A program made the position numbers and the translations under genes. 46,284 nucleotides of DNA from positions 1 to 46,284 of the IMG/VR virus record IMGVR_UViG_3300043411_001121. One strand, 5' to 3'. Below, piece by piece: positions 7,179 through 13,964 of this stretch. How positions within the stretch are numbered: the stretch's first letter is position 1; every line of letters begins with the position of its first letter. This DNA is from a virus. The notes beneath the pieces were generated by a model that saw only the letters and a list, made by a program, of their open reading frames with translations, searched no databases and was not told where the DNA came from.

Positions 7179-7523
7179 TTATTCTCCGATAAGATTAACA
7201 CGTTCTTGTTTGTATATACATGTCGAGTAGTTAGCGACGTAAAGAACACATTCGTTAAGTTTGAATTCGGCTAATTCTTCTTGCGTAGCTTTATCTCCTT
7301 CTGTGTTTTCCATGCGTCCCCATTCTAGCCTATTATTCATCTCGTCTATGTTTATATCTTCTAATTCAATATCAAAAAACGCAGCTATCTTAAATTTTAA
7401 CTCGTCAATAATTCCGGCCTCAAAATCAATGTCTAATTCAAAGTAGATTGTTTCACCGGTACAACCTGTGTCAAAGTTATCACGTTCAGTGTGTTTATAA
7501 ATTGTTCCATTTAAGTATGTCAT
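7179..7523 (-). CDS. Hypothetical acidic protein, 114 aa
   Basis: The ATG at 7523 is chosen because AAGGAA lies eight bases upstream; the frame is open to 7649 without a site. The protein is very acidic, with the central segment FELDIDFEAGIIDELKFKI followed by IELEDINIDEMNN and several Cys near the C-terminus. High acidity would suit a DNA mimic, but no family is recognised. Confidence 0.68.
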   Translation of the reverse strand: MTYLNGTIYKHTERDNFDTGCTGETIYFELDIDFEAGIIDELKFKIAAFFDIELEDINIDEMNNRLEWGRMENTEGDKATQEELAEFKLNECVLYVANYSTCIYKQERVNLIGE

Positions 7524-7548
7524 TTGTTTATTCCTTATTTTACAGGCA

Positions 7549-7734
7549 TTATTCGTGATCGTTAAATTCAATTGTTCCACATGTATTTCCGTTGTTGTCG
7601 CGCAACGATAATTCTTCGTTTGGTCTAGATATTGCGCGATTGAAATCAATACGCTTTATTACGTTCTCAATTTCACTAATCATATCGTCAATAAATGCGT
7701 CATTGTTCAGGTTTATTTTAATTGTTAATTCCAT
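7549..7734 (-). CDS. Hypothetical acidic protein, 61 aa, first gene of leftward cluster
   Basis: Short protein with a beta start (MELTIKINLNN), an acidic helix (FIDDMISEIENVIKR) and a C-terminal beta hairpin-like part. AGGAGA precedes the ATG. It is promoter-proximal, directly downstream of the strong promoter at 7771-7810, and so probably among the first proteins made after infection. The function is unknown. Confidence 0.68.
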   Translation of the reverse strand: MELTIKINLNNDAFIDDMISEIENVIKRIDFNRAISRPNEELSLRDNNGNTCGTIEFNDHE

Positions 7735-7770
7735 TGTTTATCTCCTAATTACGTTACTTGTTACCTTTAT

Positions 7771-7810
7771 ATGATAGCACTCTAATTCCGCTATGTCAAC
7801 ACCTAATTTC
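7771..7810 (-). promoter_or_regulatory. Strong sigma70 promoter for leftward small-gene cluster (copy 1)
   Basis: On the minus strand TTGACA (7799-7794), 17 bases, TATCAT (7776-7771), with TGC just before the -10 (the spacer ends AGTGC). The box GAAATTAGGTGTTGACA (7810-7794) recurs at 5906-5890. Transcription would begin near 7764, 30 bases before the first ATG. Confidence 0.8.
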
Positions 7811-8114
7811 AATAAAAATACGTTTCCCACAAAATAAGTTAAACCATAAGTTCTATCGTATAGAATGTGTACGACGTAGTGTACGAATAAACTAAATAAC
7901 ATAAAACGTACCATAGTTCCACAGATTTAACATGTTCAACCTATACTCTATCTATATAGGATTAATATCAAGAACCCTTATGTTATATGGTCTATATATA
8001 TAATCAATACATTAATATAAATAAAAGAAAAAGAGAGAGAATAACCAAAAGATCCTATACGCTAAGAATACGACGAATGGTATAATTACGATAGAGAGTA
8101 CGTTATACGATAGA

Positions 8115-8141
8115 AATAATAATAATAATAATAATAATAAT
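8115..8141 (+). repeat. (AAT)9 trinucleotide repeat
   Basis: Nine uninterrupted AAT units followed by an alternating TA stretch. It lies in the gene-free segment and could ease strand opening or vary in length. Confidence 0.95.
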
Positions 8142-8594
8142 ATATATTATATAGATAGACCAATAGAATCAAGGGTTGTGGCGACCAATACGTGGGTATA
8201 GGTTAATACGTAATTTCGTTGTCGTAATGAACTCGTACCGTCGTATTGAAACATTTCATACATGAAATCAAACATTCCACGCGAATAGTAATCAACTTAG
8301 TAATGTAATTAACACGAAGCCGCATAACTGTTATTATGGAAAATAACACGGAATCAATAACGTATATATAACAGTACCTTAGCATTTCGCCCTTGTTTAC
8401 GCGAGTACGAAACACTATATATGGTATTCTACGTGTTATAGTTGTGCTTCTATGTGCGATATACGACAGTACGTTGTGCGCTAGGCATACCCCCACCCCC
8501 TAGAATTTATACGTCAACCGCCGGGTATACGACATTAATTTCGGCGGGGAGACTCTCTTCGTCGTAATTAAGACGTATTTTAGCAATAAACCGC

Positions 8595-8623
8595 TTGACA
8601 AACTCGAACATTCCAGCTATCGT
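8595..8623 (+). promoter_or_regulatory. Sigma70-like promoter for rightward arm
   Basis: TTGACA (8595-8600), 17 bases, TATCGT (8618-8623). The expected start near 8630 coincides with a copy of the over-represented octamer (TGTGGGCA, 8630-8637). The first rightward gene begins at 8670. Confidence 0.6.
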
Positions 8624-8669
8624 ACATACTGTGGGCAATCACGTTCACACTAAAAATAAGAGGAATCTT

Positions 8670-9587
8670 ATGTTAAATACGACAGAGAATACGCGAGAAA
8701 TTGCGCTAGAAAAAGCGGCAGGTATTGTCGCAACGTTGTTTCGTCATGGTTACGTTGTTAATCTCGTGACTTCGACACACGACGTTATCGGTGCGGATGC
8801 GCGACTACTAATTGATTGCCTGAGAAATCAGGGCGGGGATGCATTTCAATTGGTGTGTCCGCAGGGTTCGGTACAACTTGATTTACGGTTAGGCGCTAAT
8901 TGCGTTACCAAGAATACGTTTCCGCTTGACCTTACGACGCTTGCTATTTTCGATGCGGTTCCGGCTGCCGGTCAGTTGCGTGCCGTACTTATAGCGGTCG
9001 TTAAGTTCTTGTTAGAATTGGAAAGTGGCGGCTTTGTGTCCGGCGGCAATACCGCTGCGTTGAAAATGAAGGAGCAAACACGCGAACTTCGGGCGCTCGT
9101 CATCGATGCTTGTGGCGCAATGCAAGGCGAGACGCCGAAATCGTATAAAGAACAAATCCGCGAAATGGAAGCAAATGACGGCGAGGAGCAACGGGCTTTG
9201 CTTAAACCAGGCGCGACAGCGCAACAGGATGGTCGAATCGAGAAGCTATTTAAATCGGTGCTTATTTGCGAAGCAGTGCTGCGCTGCGTCCTGGAGGCGG
9301 GTTACTCTATTTCAATTTATGGCCCGGCACAGGCAACGCGGGGTTGTTGGTATTCTGTGCCCAGGCAAACAATCGAAGAACTCAGTAAAGAAGCTCTCGA
9401 CGCTATTTTTGCGAATGAACAAGTCGCCTTTATCTACTGTATGCGCAAAACTGATAAAGCTAACCAAGAGAAGGCGATTCAACTGGATATACGTAAGGGC
9501 ATCGATGTTATTCAACAATACGACGTGGGTTTCGGCGATGAACTTAATCCGGCGCTCGATCTGGCCGAAAAATTGAGGAGGGCTTAG
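8670..9587 (+). CDS. Hypothetical protein, 305 aa, possible internal duplication
   Basis: The ATG at 8670 has AGAGGAA six bases upstream. An in-frame TTG at 8595 is the -35 box and is rejected. Two parts look related: an early one with FRHGYVVNLVTS leading to QLDLRLG, and a late one with VLEAGYSISIYGP leading to IQLDIRKG. They are joined by a helical, charged linker. No catalytic motif or family is recognised. It is the first gene of the rightward arm, so a delayed-early role is possible. Confidence 0.75.
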   Translation: MLNTTENTREIALEKAAGIVATLFRHGYVVNLVTSTHDVIGADARLLIDCLRNQGGDAFQLVCPQGSVQLDLRLGANCVTKNTFPLDLTTLAIFDAVPAAGQLRAVLIAVVKFLLELESGGFVSGGNTAALKMKEQTRELRALVIDACGAMQGETPKSYKEQIREMEANDGEEQRALLKPGATAQQDGRIEKLFKSVLICEAVLRCVLEAGYSISIYGPAQATRGCWYSVPRQTIEELSKEALDAIFANEQVAFIYCMRKTDKANQEKAIQLDIRKGIDVIQQYDVGFGDELNPALDLAEKLRRA

Positions 9588-9589
9588 TA

Positions 9590-9769
9590 ATGCTTAGATT
9601 AGTTATTATACTATATGCCGCAATAGCGCTGCTGTTATACGGCGCGATAGTACAGGATTGTCACGTTAATTGGGGAGCGCCTGTGGATAAGACGATGTGT
9701 TGGTCTGCCGGTACCTTGACAGCGCCACTTTGGCCTTTATGGCTATCTTCTTATCTATGGAGTCATTGA
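9590..9769 (+). CDS. Small membrane protein, 59 aa
   Basis: It starts two bases after the upstream stop, with GAGGAGG upstream. Two membrane segments are visible: residues ~3-22 (RLVIILYAAIALLLYGAIV) and ~42-57 (AGTLTAPLWPLWLSSYLW), with a short loop containing two Cys between them. The hairpin architecture would fit a small holin or antiholin, but it lies about 2.5 kb before the lysis cassette and the family is unknown. The next gene follows by one base. Confidence 0.7.
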   Translation: MLRLVIILYAAIALLLYGAIVQDCHVNWGAPVDKTMCWSAGTLTAPLWPLWLSSYLWSH

Positions 9770-9770
9770 T

Positions 9771-10250
9771 ATGTTTAAAAGTATACTTAAATCGATTAAA
9801 GCTCGGTTCTGTAATGGGTACGCGAAAGGAGGCTATGCTTCTAGTGATGAAAGTAAGCCAAAGCTTTGCGATTTCGTGGTTATTGATGAGTTTCGTTCTA
9901 TTGCAGACACTGAATGGGCGGATTTGAACGACCGCCTAACGAATAGAAACAATCGTATCCATTCTGTGACAGTAGTTGTTGGCGACAACCCAACGGGTAG
10001 CACAATGTGGGGAAAATCAATCGCCGAACAAGCACTCGACCCAAGTTATGGCATGACGTTAAGCGAACAACTGGAGGCCACCACTAATCAATTACGCACA
10101 AACGAACATCGAGCGCTTAAAGCTGCCGAATACGCGTACAAACAACACTTGGCCGAAACAGACGGTGCTAGCGATACATTTTTAACTGTACAAACTATCG
10201 TTGAAGCGTATACTGATTACAGAAACGCAACAAACGAACAAAAGGAATAA
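9771..10250 (+). CDS. Hypothetical protein, 159 aa
   Basis: It starts at an ATG one base after the preceding stop. The N-terminus is basic (FKSILKSIKARFCNGYAKGG). The middle is mixed (CDFVVIDEFRSIADTEW) and the C-terminal 70 residues look helical (EQLEATTNQLRTNEHRALKA). I recognise no family. Confidence 0.68.
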   Translation: MFKSILKSIKARFCNGYAKGGYASSDESKPKLCDFVVIDEFRSIADTEWADLNDRLTNRNNRIHSVTVVVGDNPTGSTMWGKSIAEQALDPSYGMTLSEQLEATTNQLRTNEHRALKAAEYAYKQHLAETDGASDTFLTVQTIVEAYTDYRNATNEQKE

Positions 10251-10254
10251 ACAA

Positions 10255-10878
10255 ATGTGGTATGAACTAATTAAATCGCTAAAATTGTGGTTAACCATAG
10301 ACTACCTTGTTACGGCAAGTATCTTGTACATACTCTTTTTTCTAGCAGCGTTATCCGCACTTTGGGTACACGACGCAGGGGCTGCCGAACCGGTTCCCGC
10401 TAAATGGGCGCGAGTCCAGGACTGGTTCAATCAACAGACCTACACCGAGAAGGCCATAAGCGATGCTGAATTCACAAAGCTACTCGTGGGTACCAATCAA
10501 CGCATTAATCAGCGGCGATATCAGAGCGACAAGGGCGATCACTGGAAGACACCCGCTGAATTTAGGGCCGATGATGGCGGTGATTGCGAGGATTATGTAA
10601 TAGCTAAGATGGATGCGTTGGCTCGTGCCGGTATTCCGTTAGAATCGATGGAACTACTTATAGTTAAGCGCAATCAGCTTTTTTCCCATGCGTTACTCGC
10701 GGTTCAACGGGGCGGCGGCACTATGTTGCTCGATAATCAGAGCGACTTACCCACAGTATCGTTAAGCGCGTCCTATCGTATAGTTTACCGTATAGTTATA
10801 CATAAAGTAGCTAATAGGGTGTATGCTACGTATGACGAACTAGAACGCGTAATGTCGTTTAACACAATGGGTTACTAG
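10255..10878 (+). CDS. Transglutaminase-like cysteine peptidase (BTLCP/DUF920-like), membrane-anchored
   Basis: The ATG at 10255 has AAAGGAA upstream. Residues ~17-37 are a membrane segment or signal anchor (LVTASILYILFFLAALSALW), so the catalytic part should face the periplasm. The motif DDGGDCEDYVIAKMDAL at about 106-122 is the signature of bacterial transglutaminase-like cysteine proteinases, with Cys111 as nucleophile. His145 (FSHALLAV) and Asp160 (LLDNQ) complete the triad. Chromosomal members process surface adhesins; phage members are uncharacterised. It precedes a nuclease and the lysis genes. Confidence 0.85.
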   Translation: MWYELIKSLKLWLTIDYLVTASILYILFFLAALSALWVHDAGAAEPVPAKWARVQDWFNQQTYTEKAISDAEFTKLLVGTNQRINQRRYQSDKGDHWKTPAEFRADDGGDCEDYVIAKMDALARAGIPLESMELLIVKRNQLFSHALLAVQRGGGTMLLDNQSDLPTVSLSASYRIVYRIVIHKVANRVYATYDELERVMSFNTMGY

Positions 10879-10879
10879 T

Positions 10880-11386
10880 ATGGCTGTCGTATACACACCG
10901 GATTATTTAGCGTCGCGTGGCGACGAGCACGGAGAGCAAGCCGCAGTTATCGCTTGGGCGAATAAGGCAGCCGACTTGTGTAATTTCGCTGCCGGTTGGG
11001 ACGCTAAGACTTATTCAGATAGGGAATACGCCTTACAGTGGTATAGACCTAGGAATTTATTGGCCTGGAAGCTGTGTTTGCTCTATGCGATACCGAATGG
11101 CGGACAGCGCAGCCGTGTCACTGCGACACGCCTTAAGACCGAAGGTGTGAAGGCCGGCATGCCCGATCTTCACTTGCCCGTGGCTTGTGGGCCGTATCAT
11201 GGTTTATTTATTGAGATGAAAAAGAAAGGGGGTAAAACAAGCGACAAGCAGAAAGATATAATACGACAACTTCGTAATGAAGGAATGTATTGTTGTGTAT
11301 GCGATAGCTGGAAAGATGCCGTTAAGGTACTAGAAACGTACTTGACACAGACAAACGAATACGCTAGACTAAACTTAACAACGTAA
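10880..11386 (+). CDS. VRR-NUC domain nuclease
   Basis: A 168-residue protein whose second half reads IPNGGQRSRVTATRLKTEGV, then KAGMPDLHLPV, then GLFIEMKKKGGKTSDKQKD. This is the VRR-NUC fold of the PD-(D/E)XK superfamily: Asp in MPDL, Glu and Lys in FIEMKKK and the following SDKQ helix. Phage members are small standalone nucleases thought to act on branched DNA before packaging. An N-terminal region (~80 residues) rich in Trp and Tyr has no assignment. The start overlaps nothing but follows the upstream stop by one base. Confidence 0.88.
   Translation: MAVVYTPDYLASRGDEHGEQAAVIAWANKAADLCNFAAGWDAKTYSDREYALQWYRPRNLLAWKLCLLYAIPNGGQRSRVTATRLKTEGVKAGMPDLHLPVACGPYHGLFIEMKKKGGKTSDKQKDIIRQLRNEGMYCCVCDSWKDAVKVLETYLTQTNEYARLNLTT
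11342..11370 (+). promoter_or_regulatory. Possible internal promoter
   Basis: TTGACA, 17 bases, TAGACT (4/6) lies in the last codons of the VRR-NUC gene, 32 bases before the next ATG. This resembles the embedded promoter at 5867-5906 in placement. Confidence 0.35.
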
Positions 11387-11401
11387 TTAACAAGGAACTT
11401 T

Positions 11402-12034
11402 ATGACCAACAATTATAACTTAACACCAATCGAATACACGAACTTAGAGCGTATTGTCGAAGCAACAATGTCACCGCAAGGATACGCGTTGGCTAACCAA
11501 GTCGCTATGGTCGGTTTGCTCGCCAAGGGGCTTGTTGAATGCAATTCAGCTATTATCGATCCAGCGACAGGCGATATCGCGTTTAAAGCAACTGTGGCCG
11601 GTCATGAGGCGGTAACGCTTATGGGCGGCGCTACGCCTCCCGCTGCGCAATGGTCAGCGCCTGGGGCAACAGCGTCGCCCGATAGTACAGTTATGCGGCG
11701 TCAACCTTATTATGATGTTCAAGAGGGCTTTAAGCTTCCCGTAAACGCGGCAAAGCGTGCTAGCGTTGGCGGTCGTGCCTATCCTTTTGATACGATGCCG
11801 TTGAATGGCGCTATTTTCATTCCAGCTACCGAAGCGCGACCTAATCCGAAGAAAGCATTAGCGTCGACAATTTCTAGTGCGAATAAACGGTTGTTCGATG
11901 CGGAGCCGCGTCGTTTCTTTAAATTGGTACGCGCTACCGCAGGTCAGCGATTTGGCGATATTGTCGCTCCCGCAGACGGCGCATATATAGTACGTATCGA
12001 GCCGCCTATCGCGCCCGAACCGGTTGTTGAATAG
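11402..12034 (+). CDS. Hypothetical protein, 210 aa, possible DUF7303-like C-terminal domain
   Basis: The N-terminal 60 residues are helical, followed by a Pro/Ala/Ser-rich linker (~78-95). The C-terminal part has YPFDTMPLNGAIFIPATE followed by NPKKALASTISSANKRL, a layout recalled from small phage proteins of the DUF7303 type (beta strand, FxxP, then a Ser/Ala-rich helix), whose function is unknown. AAGGAAC is the ribosome site. It ends just before two successive hairpins. Confidence 0.65.
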   Translation: MTNNYNLTPIEYTNLERIVEATMSPQGYALANQVAMVGLLAKGLVECNSAIIDPATGDIAFKATVAGHEAVTLMGGATPPAAQWSAPGATASPDSTVMRRQPYYDVQEGFKLPVNAAKRASVGGRAYPFDTMPLNGAIFIPATEARPNPKKALASTISSANKRLFDAEPRRFFKLVRATAGQRFGDIVAPADGAYIVRIEPPIAPEPVVE

Positions 12035-12037
12035 AAT

Positions 12038-12078
12038 ACTCCACCTTATGCCTTAATCCTTTTGTGCTAAGGCGGAGT
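12038..12078 (+). terminator. Stem-loop after the 210-aa gene
   Basis: ACTCCACCTTA (12038-12048) pairs with TAAGGCGGAGT (12068-12078) with one mismatch. No T-run follows directly, so it may protect the RNA 3' end or cooperate with the next hairpin. Confidence 0.5.
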
Positions 12079-12081
12079 AGG

Positions 12082-12122
12082 GGAGCGGGAATTTTTCGTG
12101 ATTGATTAGCCCGCTCCTTTTT
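12082..12122 (+). terminator. Rho-independent terminator before the lysis cassette
   Basis: GGAGCGGG (12082-12089) and CCCGCTCC (12110-12117) form a perfect 8-bp stem followed by TTTTT. It separates the first rightward genes from the endolysin gene, implying either a further promoter downstream or antitermination. Confidence 0.75.
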
Positions 12123-12140
12123 AATGTAAAGGAATTCATT

Positions 12141-12635
12141 ATGATTAATTTTCGCCCTGCATGGTTAGTTGCTGCTTTACGTTATGTCGGTACGCACGAG
12201 ATAGCCGGTAAACAACACAATCCACGCATCCTTAACTGGTGGGCGAAAATACGCGCTCCGTTCACGAATGACGAAACGCCTTGGTGTGCTGCATTCGTGG
12301 GCGGAGTGCTGGAAGAGTGCGGTATCGAATCGACGCGTAAAGCATCCGCTAAATCATACGGTCAGTGGGGCGCTCGTCTCACAAAACCATCGCCAGGTGC
12401 AATCGCCGTGCTATCGCGCGGTAGCGATGTTCGTTTCGGACACGTCGGTTTTGTTGTGGGTAAAGATAGAAATAATAATATTTTATTACTTGGCGGTAAT
12501 CAAAACAACTGTGTATCGATTAAACCGTTTGCTTTAGAGCGTGTTTTGTCTTATCATTGGCCGCTTAATTATAGTGTACCGTCGTGCGAATTGCCTACAT
12601 TACGATGGGATGGTACGCACTGGATTAGTTCATAG
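12141..12635 (+). CDS. Endolysin, TIGR02594/CHAP-like cysteine peptidoglycan hydrolase
   Basis: A 164-residue enzyme. TPWCAAFVGG places the nucleophile at Cys49 and GHVGFVVG the His at 101. GGNQNN follows, where an Asn or Asp completes the site. This is the pattern of the TIGR02594 family of phage and prophage cell-wall hydrolases. There is no signal peptide, so release needs the holin encoded next. AAAGGAA precedes the ATG at 12141. An N-terminal extension in the same frame from 12102 overlaps the terminator and is rejected. Confidence 0.88.
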   Translation: MINFRPAWLVAALRYVGTHEIAGKQHNPRILNWWAKIRAPFTNDETPWCAAFVGGVLEECGIESTRKASAKSYGQWGARLTKPSPGAIAVLSRGSDVRFGHVGFVVGKDRNNNILLLGGNQNNCVSIKPFALERVLSYHWPLNYSVPSCELPTLRWDGTHWISS

Positions 12636-12644
12636 GAGATTGTC

Positions 12645-12824
12645 ATGCCAGAGATTATAGGTGGAATTGTACGTACGTTATTTGCTACGGCGGGTGGTTC
12701 TTTGCTTGCAAAAGGTTTTATCAATAGCGGTGATATCGAGAGCGCTGTCGGCGCTATTACGGTGTTAATTACGTTAGGCTGGTCGATGTGGCAGAAATAT
12801 CGCACAGCAAGTGCGGTTCGTTAA
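12645..12824 (+). CDS. Holin, Pam3-gp28-like, 59 aa
   Basis: The sequence MPEIIGGIVRTLFATAGGSL, then LAKGFINSGDIESAVGAITV and LITLGWSMWQKYR, matches the pattern of the Pam3 gp28 family of small holins: an N-terminal amphipathic segment, a Gly-rich turn, and one hydrophobic segment ending WSMWQK. AGGAGA precedes the ATG. The stop overlaps the next start (TAATG). It sits between endolysin and spanins, the expected place for the holin that opens the inner membrane. Confidence 0.8.
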   Translation: MPEIIGGIVRTLFATAGGSLLAKGFINSGDIESAVGAITVLITLGWSMWQKYRTASAVR

Positions 12825-13054
12825 TGTCTATTGTCGCGCTTATCGTCGGTCTGCTAAAACTCGTTAATAGTCTAATCGATTACGCGCAGAAAAAGCAGAT
12901 AGTCAACGAAGCTCAACTTACTTTAATTAATGAGAATCTTTGTGTTTCATTCAGTCTTATCGCTAAATCACATGTTGCGCGTAAACTTGCTTTCGATAAG
13001 TTTAATGCTACTAACAGCTTGCCAGACGAATCAGACCCCAACCTCCGCGATTGA
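12824..13054 (+). CDS. Inner-membrane spanin subunit (Rz-like)
   Basis: A 76-residue protein with an N-terminal membrane anchor (SIVALIVGLLKLVNSLI), a periplasmic helical stretch (YAQKKQIVNEAQLTLINEN) and a polar end. Its last third overlaps, in a different frame, a lipoprotein gene. That nested arrangement is the hallmark of i-spanin/o-spanin pairs, which fuse inner and outer membranes at lysis. It is shorter than lambda Rz. Confidence 0.75.
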   Translation: MSIVALIVGLLKLVNSLIDYAQKKQIVNEAQLTLINENLCVSFSLIAKSHVARKLAFDKFNATNSLPDESDPNLRD

Positions 13055-13181
13055 CGCGTCGCTGGTCGCCTGTGGCGCATTCATGCTTATCACATATTCC
13101 CGGCATGATACGGTCGAGACGCGAAAGCAGATAGTCCAACACAACGCCGCCTGGGAAAGTGTATGCAGGAAGAAGTCTTAA
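12972..13181 (+). CDS. Outer-membrane spanin lipoprotein (Rz1-like), overlapping
   Basis: The start at ATG 12972 gives a signal peptide MLRVNLLSISLMLLTACQTN with a lipobox (LTAC) and lipidated Cys17. The mature part holds the stretch TYSRHDTVETRKQIVQHNAA before a terminal WESVC, a pattern seen in other short o-spanins. The first 83 bases overlap the i-spanin gene in the +1 frame. An outer-membrane lipoprotein means a Gram-negative host. The stop overlaps the next start (TAATG). Confidence 0.82.
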   Translation: MLRVNLLSISLMLLTACQTNQTPTSAIDASLVACGAFMLITYSRHDTVETRKQIVQHNAAWESVCRKKS

Positions 13182-13507
13182 TGGCAGGTGATTACGTTTC
13201 GCTAATGGTACTTATCGGTATGATCGGCGCTGTCGGCGGCATCATCGCGCGTGACCGTGCAATAGGTGGTATGATCGTTTCCGGCGATAAATCGGTGCAT
13301 GACGATCTTGGGCGAAAACTCGACATCATGCATGAGCGTATAAATAAGACGCGCGATGAATTTGTCCGTAAGGATGATCTTGACGCACATGTTACACGTA
13401 TGGAACGTATGATGGAACACATGTACGAAGAAATGAAGGGAACAAACCAACGTATAGACAATTTTATGTCGAACATGGTGAGAGAACGAAGTGGACAACG
13501 AGCTTGA
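13181..13507 (+). CDS. Membrane-anchored coiled-coil protein of lysis region, 108 aa
   Basis: An N-terminal hydrophobic segment (YVSLMVLIGMIGAVGGIIA) is followed by a charged helix with heptad-like spacing (LGRKLDIMHERINKTRDEFV and MERMMEHMYEEMKGTNQRI). The form resembles XhlA-type haemolysin/holin helpers and other short proteins found after spanins. An accessory lysis role is likely but unproven. The C-terminal 17 bases overlap the terminase small-subunit start. Confidence 0.65.
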   Translation: MAGDYVSLMVLIGMIGAVGGIIARDRAIGGMIVSGDKSVHDDLGRKLDIMHERINKTRDEFVRKDDLDAHVTRMERMMEHMYEEMKGTNQRIDNFMSNMVRERSGQRA

Positions 13508-13964
13508 ATTAAAAAAGACATTCGCACTGGAACTATTGAAATCGCCAACCGAGGGATTCAAGATCGCGGCTGCTCTTTTTCCTGAAAACGCAGGTAAGGC
13601 GCTCGAAATTGCTACGCGGTGGCCGCGCGATAAAGATGTGACCGCCTTTATGACTGAGGCGCTCGATAACCTGGGCGAGATTCATTTCTTACCCACAAAG
13701 GGTAATTTGGCGCGGTCTGTGTGGAATATGTCGCAGGATGCGCGGCTTTGTGTCGACGATAAGTTAAAGGCAATGCGGCTCTACGCTGACATCATGGGCT
13801 TTGTGGAAAAGGCCGCACCGGTTAACATCAATAACAATATGCTGGTACAGAATAGAACCATGGTTGTGTCTGATCACGGTAACGATGCGCAATGGGAAGC
13901 GCGGCTAGAGCAGCAACAAGCTCGGTTAATCATTGACGCACATGCTCCCGTCCAACAGCAATAA
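13491..13964 (+). CDS. Terminase small subunit
   Basis: The frame begins with GTG at 13491. The pattern FALELLKSPTEGFKIAAALF, then LPTKGNLARSVWNMSQD and DDKLKAMRLYADIMGFVEK, matches a family of small terminase subunits in siphophages. These proteins recognise packaging sites on DNA. The gene directly precedes and overlaps the large subunit. The C-terminal ~35 residues are Gln-rich (LEQQQARLI) and probably contact the large subunit. Confidence 0.82.
   Translation: MDNELELKKTFALELLKSPTEGFKIAAALFPENAGKALEIATRWPRDKDVTAFMTEALDNLGEIHFLPTKGNLARSVWNMSQDARLCVDDKLKAMRLYADIMGFVEKAAPVNINNNMLVQNRTMVVSDHGNDAQWEARLEQQQARLIIDAHAPVQQQ

Larger units (their letters stand above)
7742..8594. other. Gene-free AT-rich segment between divergent arms
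   Basis: About 850 bp with dense stops in all frames. One open frame on the minus strand (8203-8496) begins with GTG, lacks a ribosome site and has no protein-like character. The segment is much more AT-rich than the genes on either side. It holds a (AAT)9 run, several TATATA stretches, many TACG/CGTA steps, a CCCCCACCCCC tract (8490-8500) and a 6-bp inverted repeat CCGCCG/CGGCGG (8518-8523 with 8542-8547). It separates the leftward early cluster from the rightward late arm and may hold regulatory, unwinding or packaging sites. I cannot name any of these beyond the flanking promoters. Confidence 0.7.

Noticed and set aside
8203-8496. 97-residue open frame on the minus strand in the AT-rich block
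   Set aside because: GTG start, no ribosome site, composition driven by TACG/CGTA-rich DNA and no protein-like pattern.
9106-9576. 156-residue open frame inside the 305-aa gene
   Set aside because: It is an out-of-frame shadow with highly basic, Cys-rich composition and no ribosome site.
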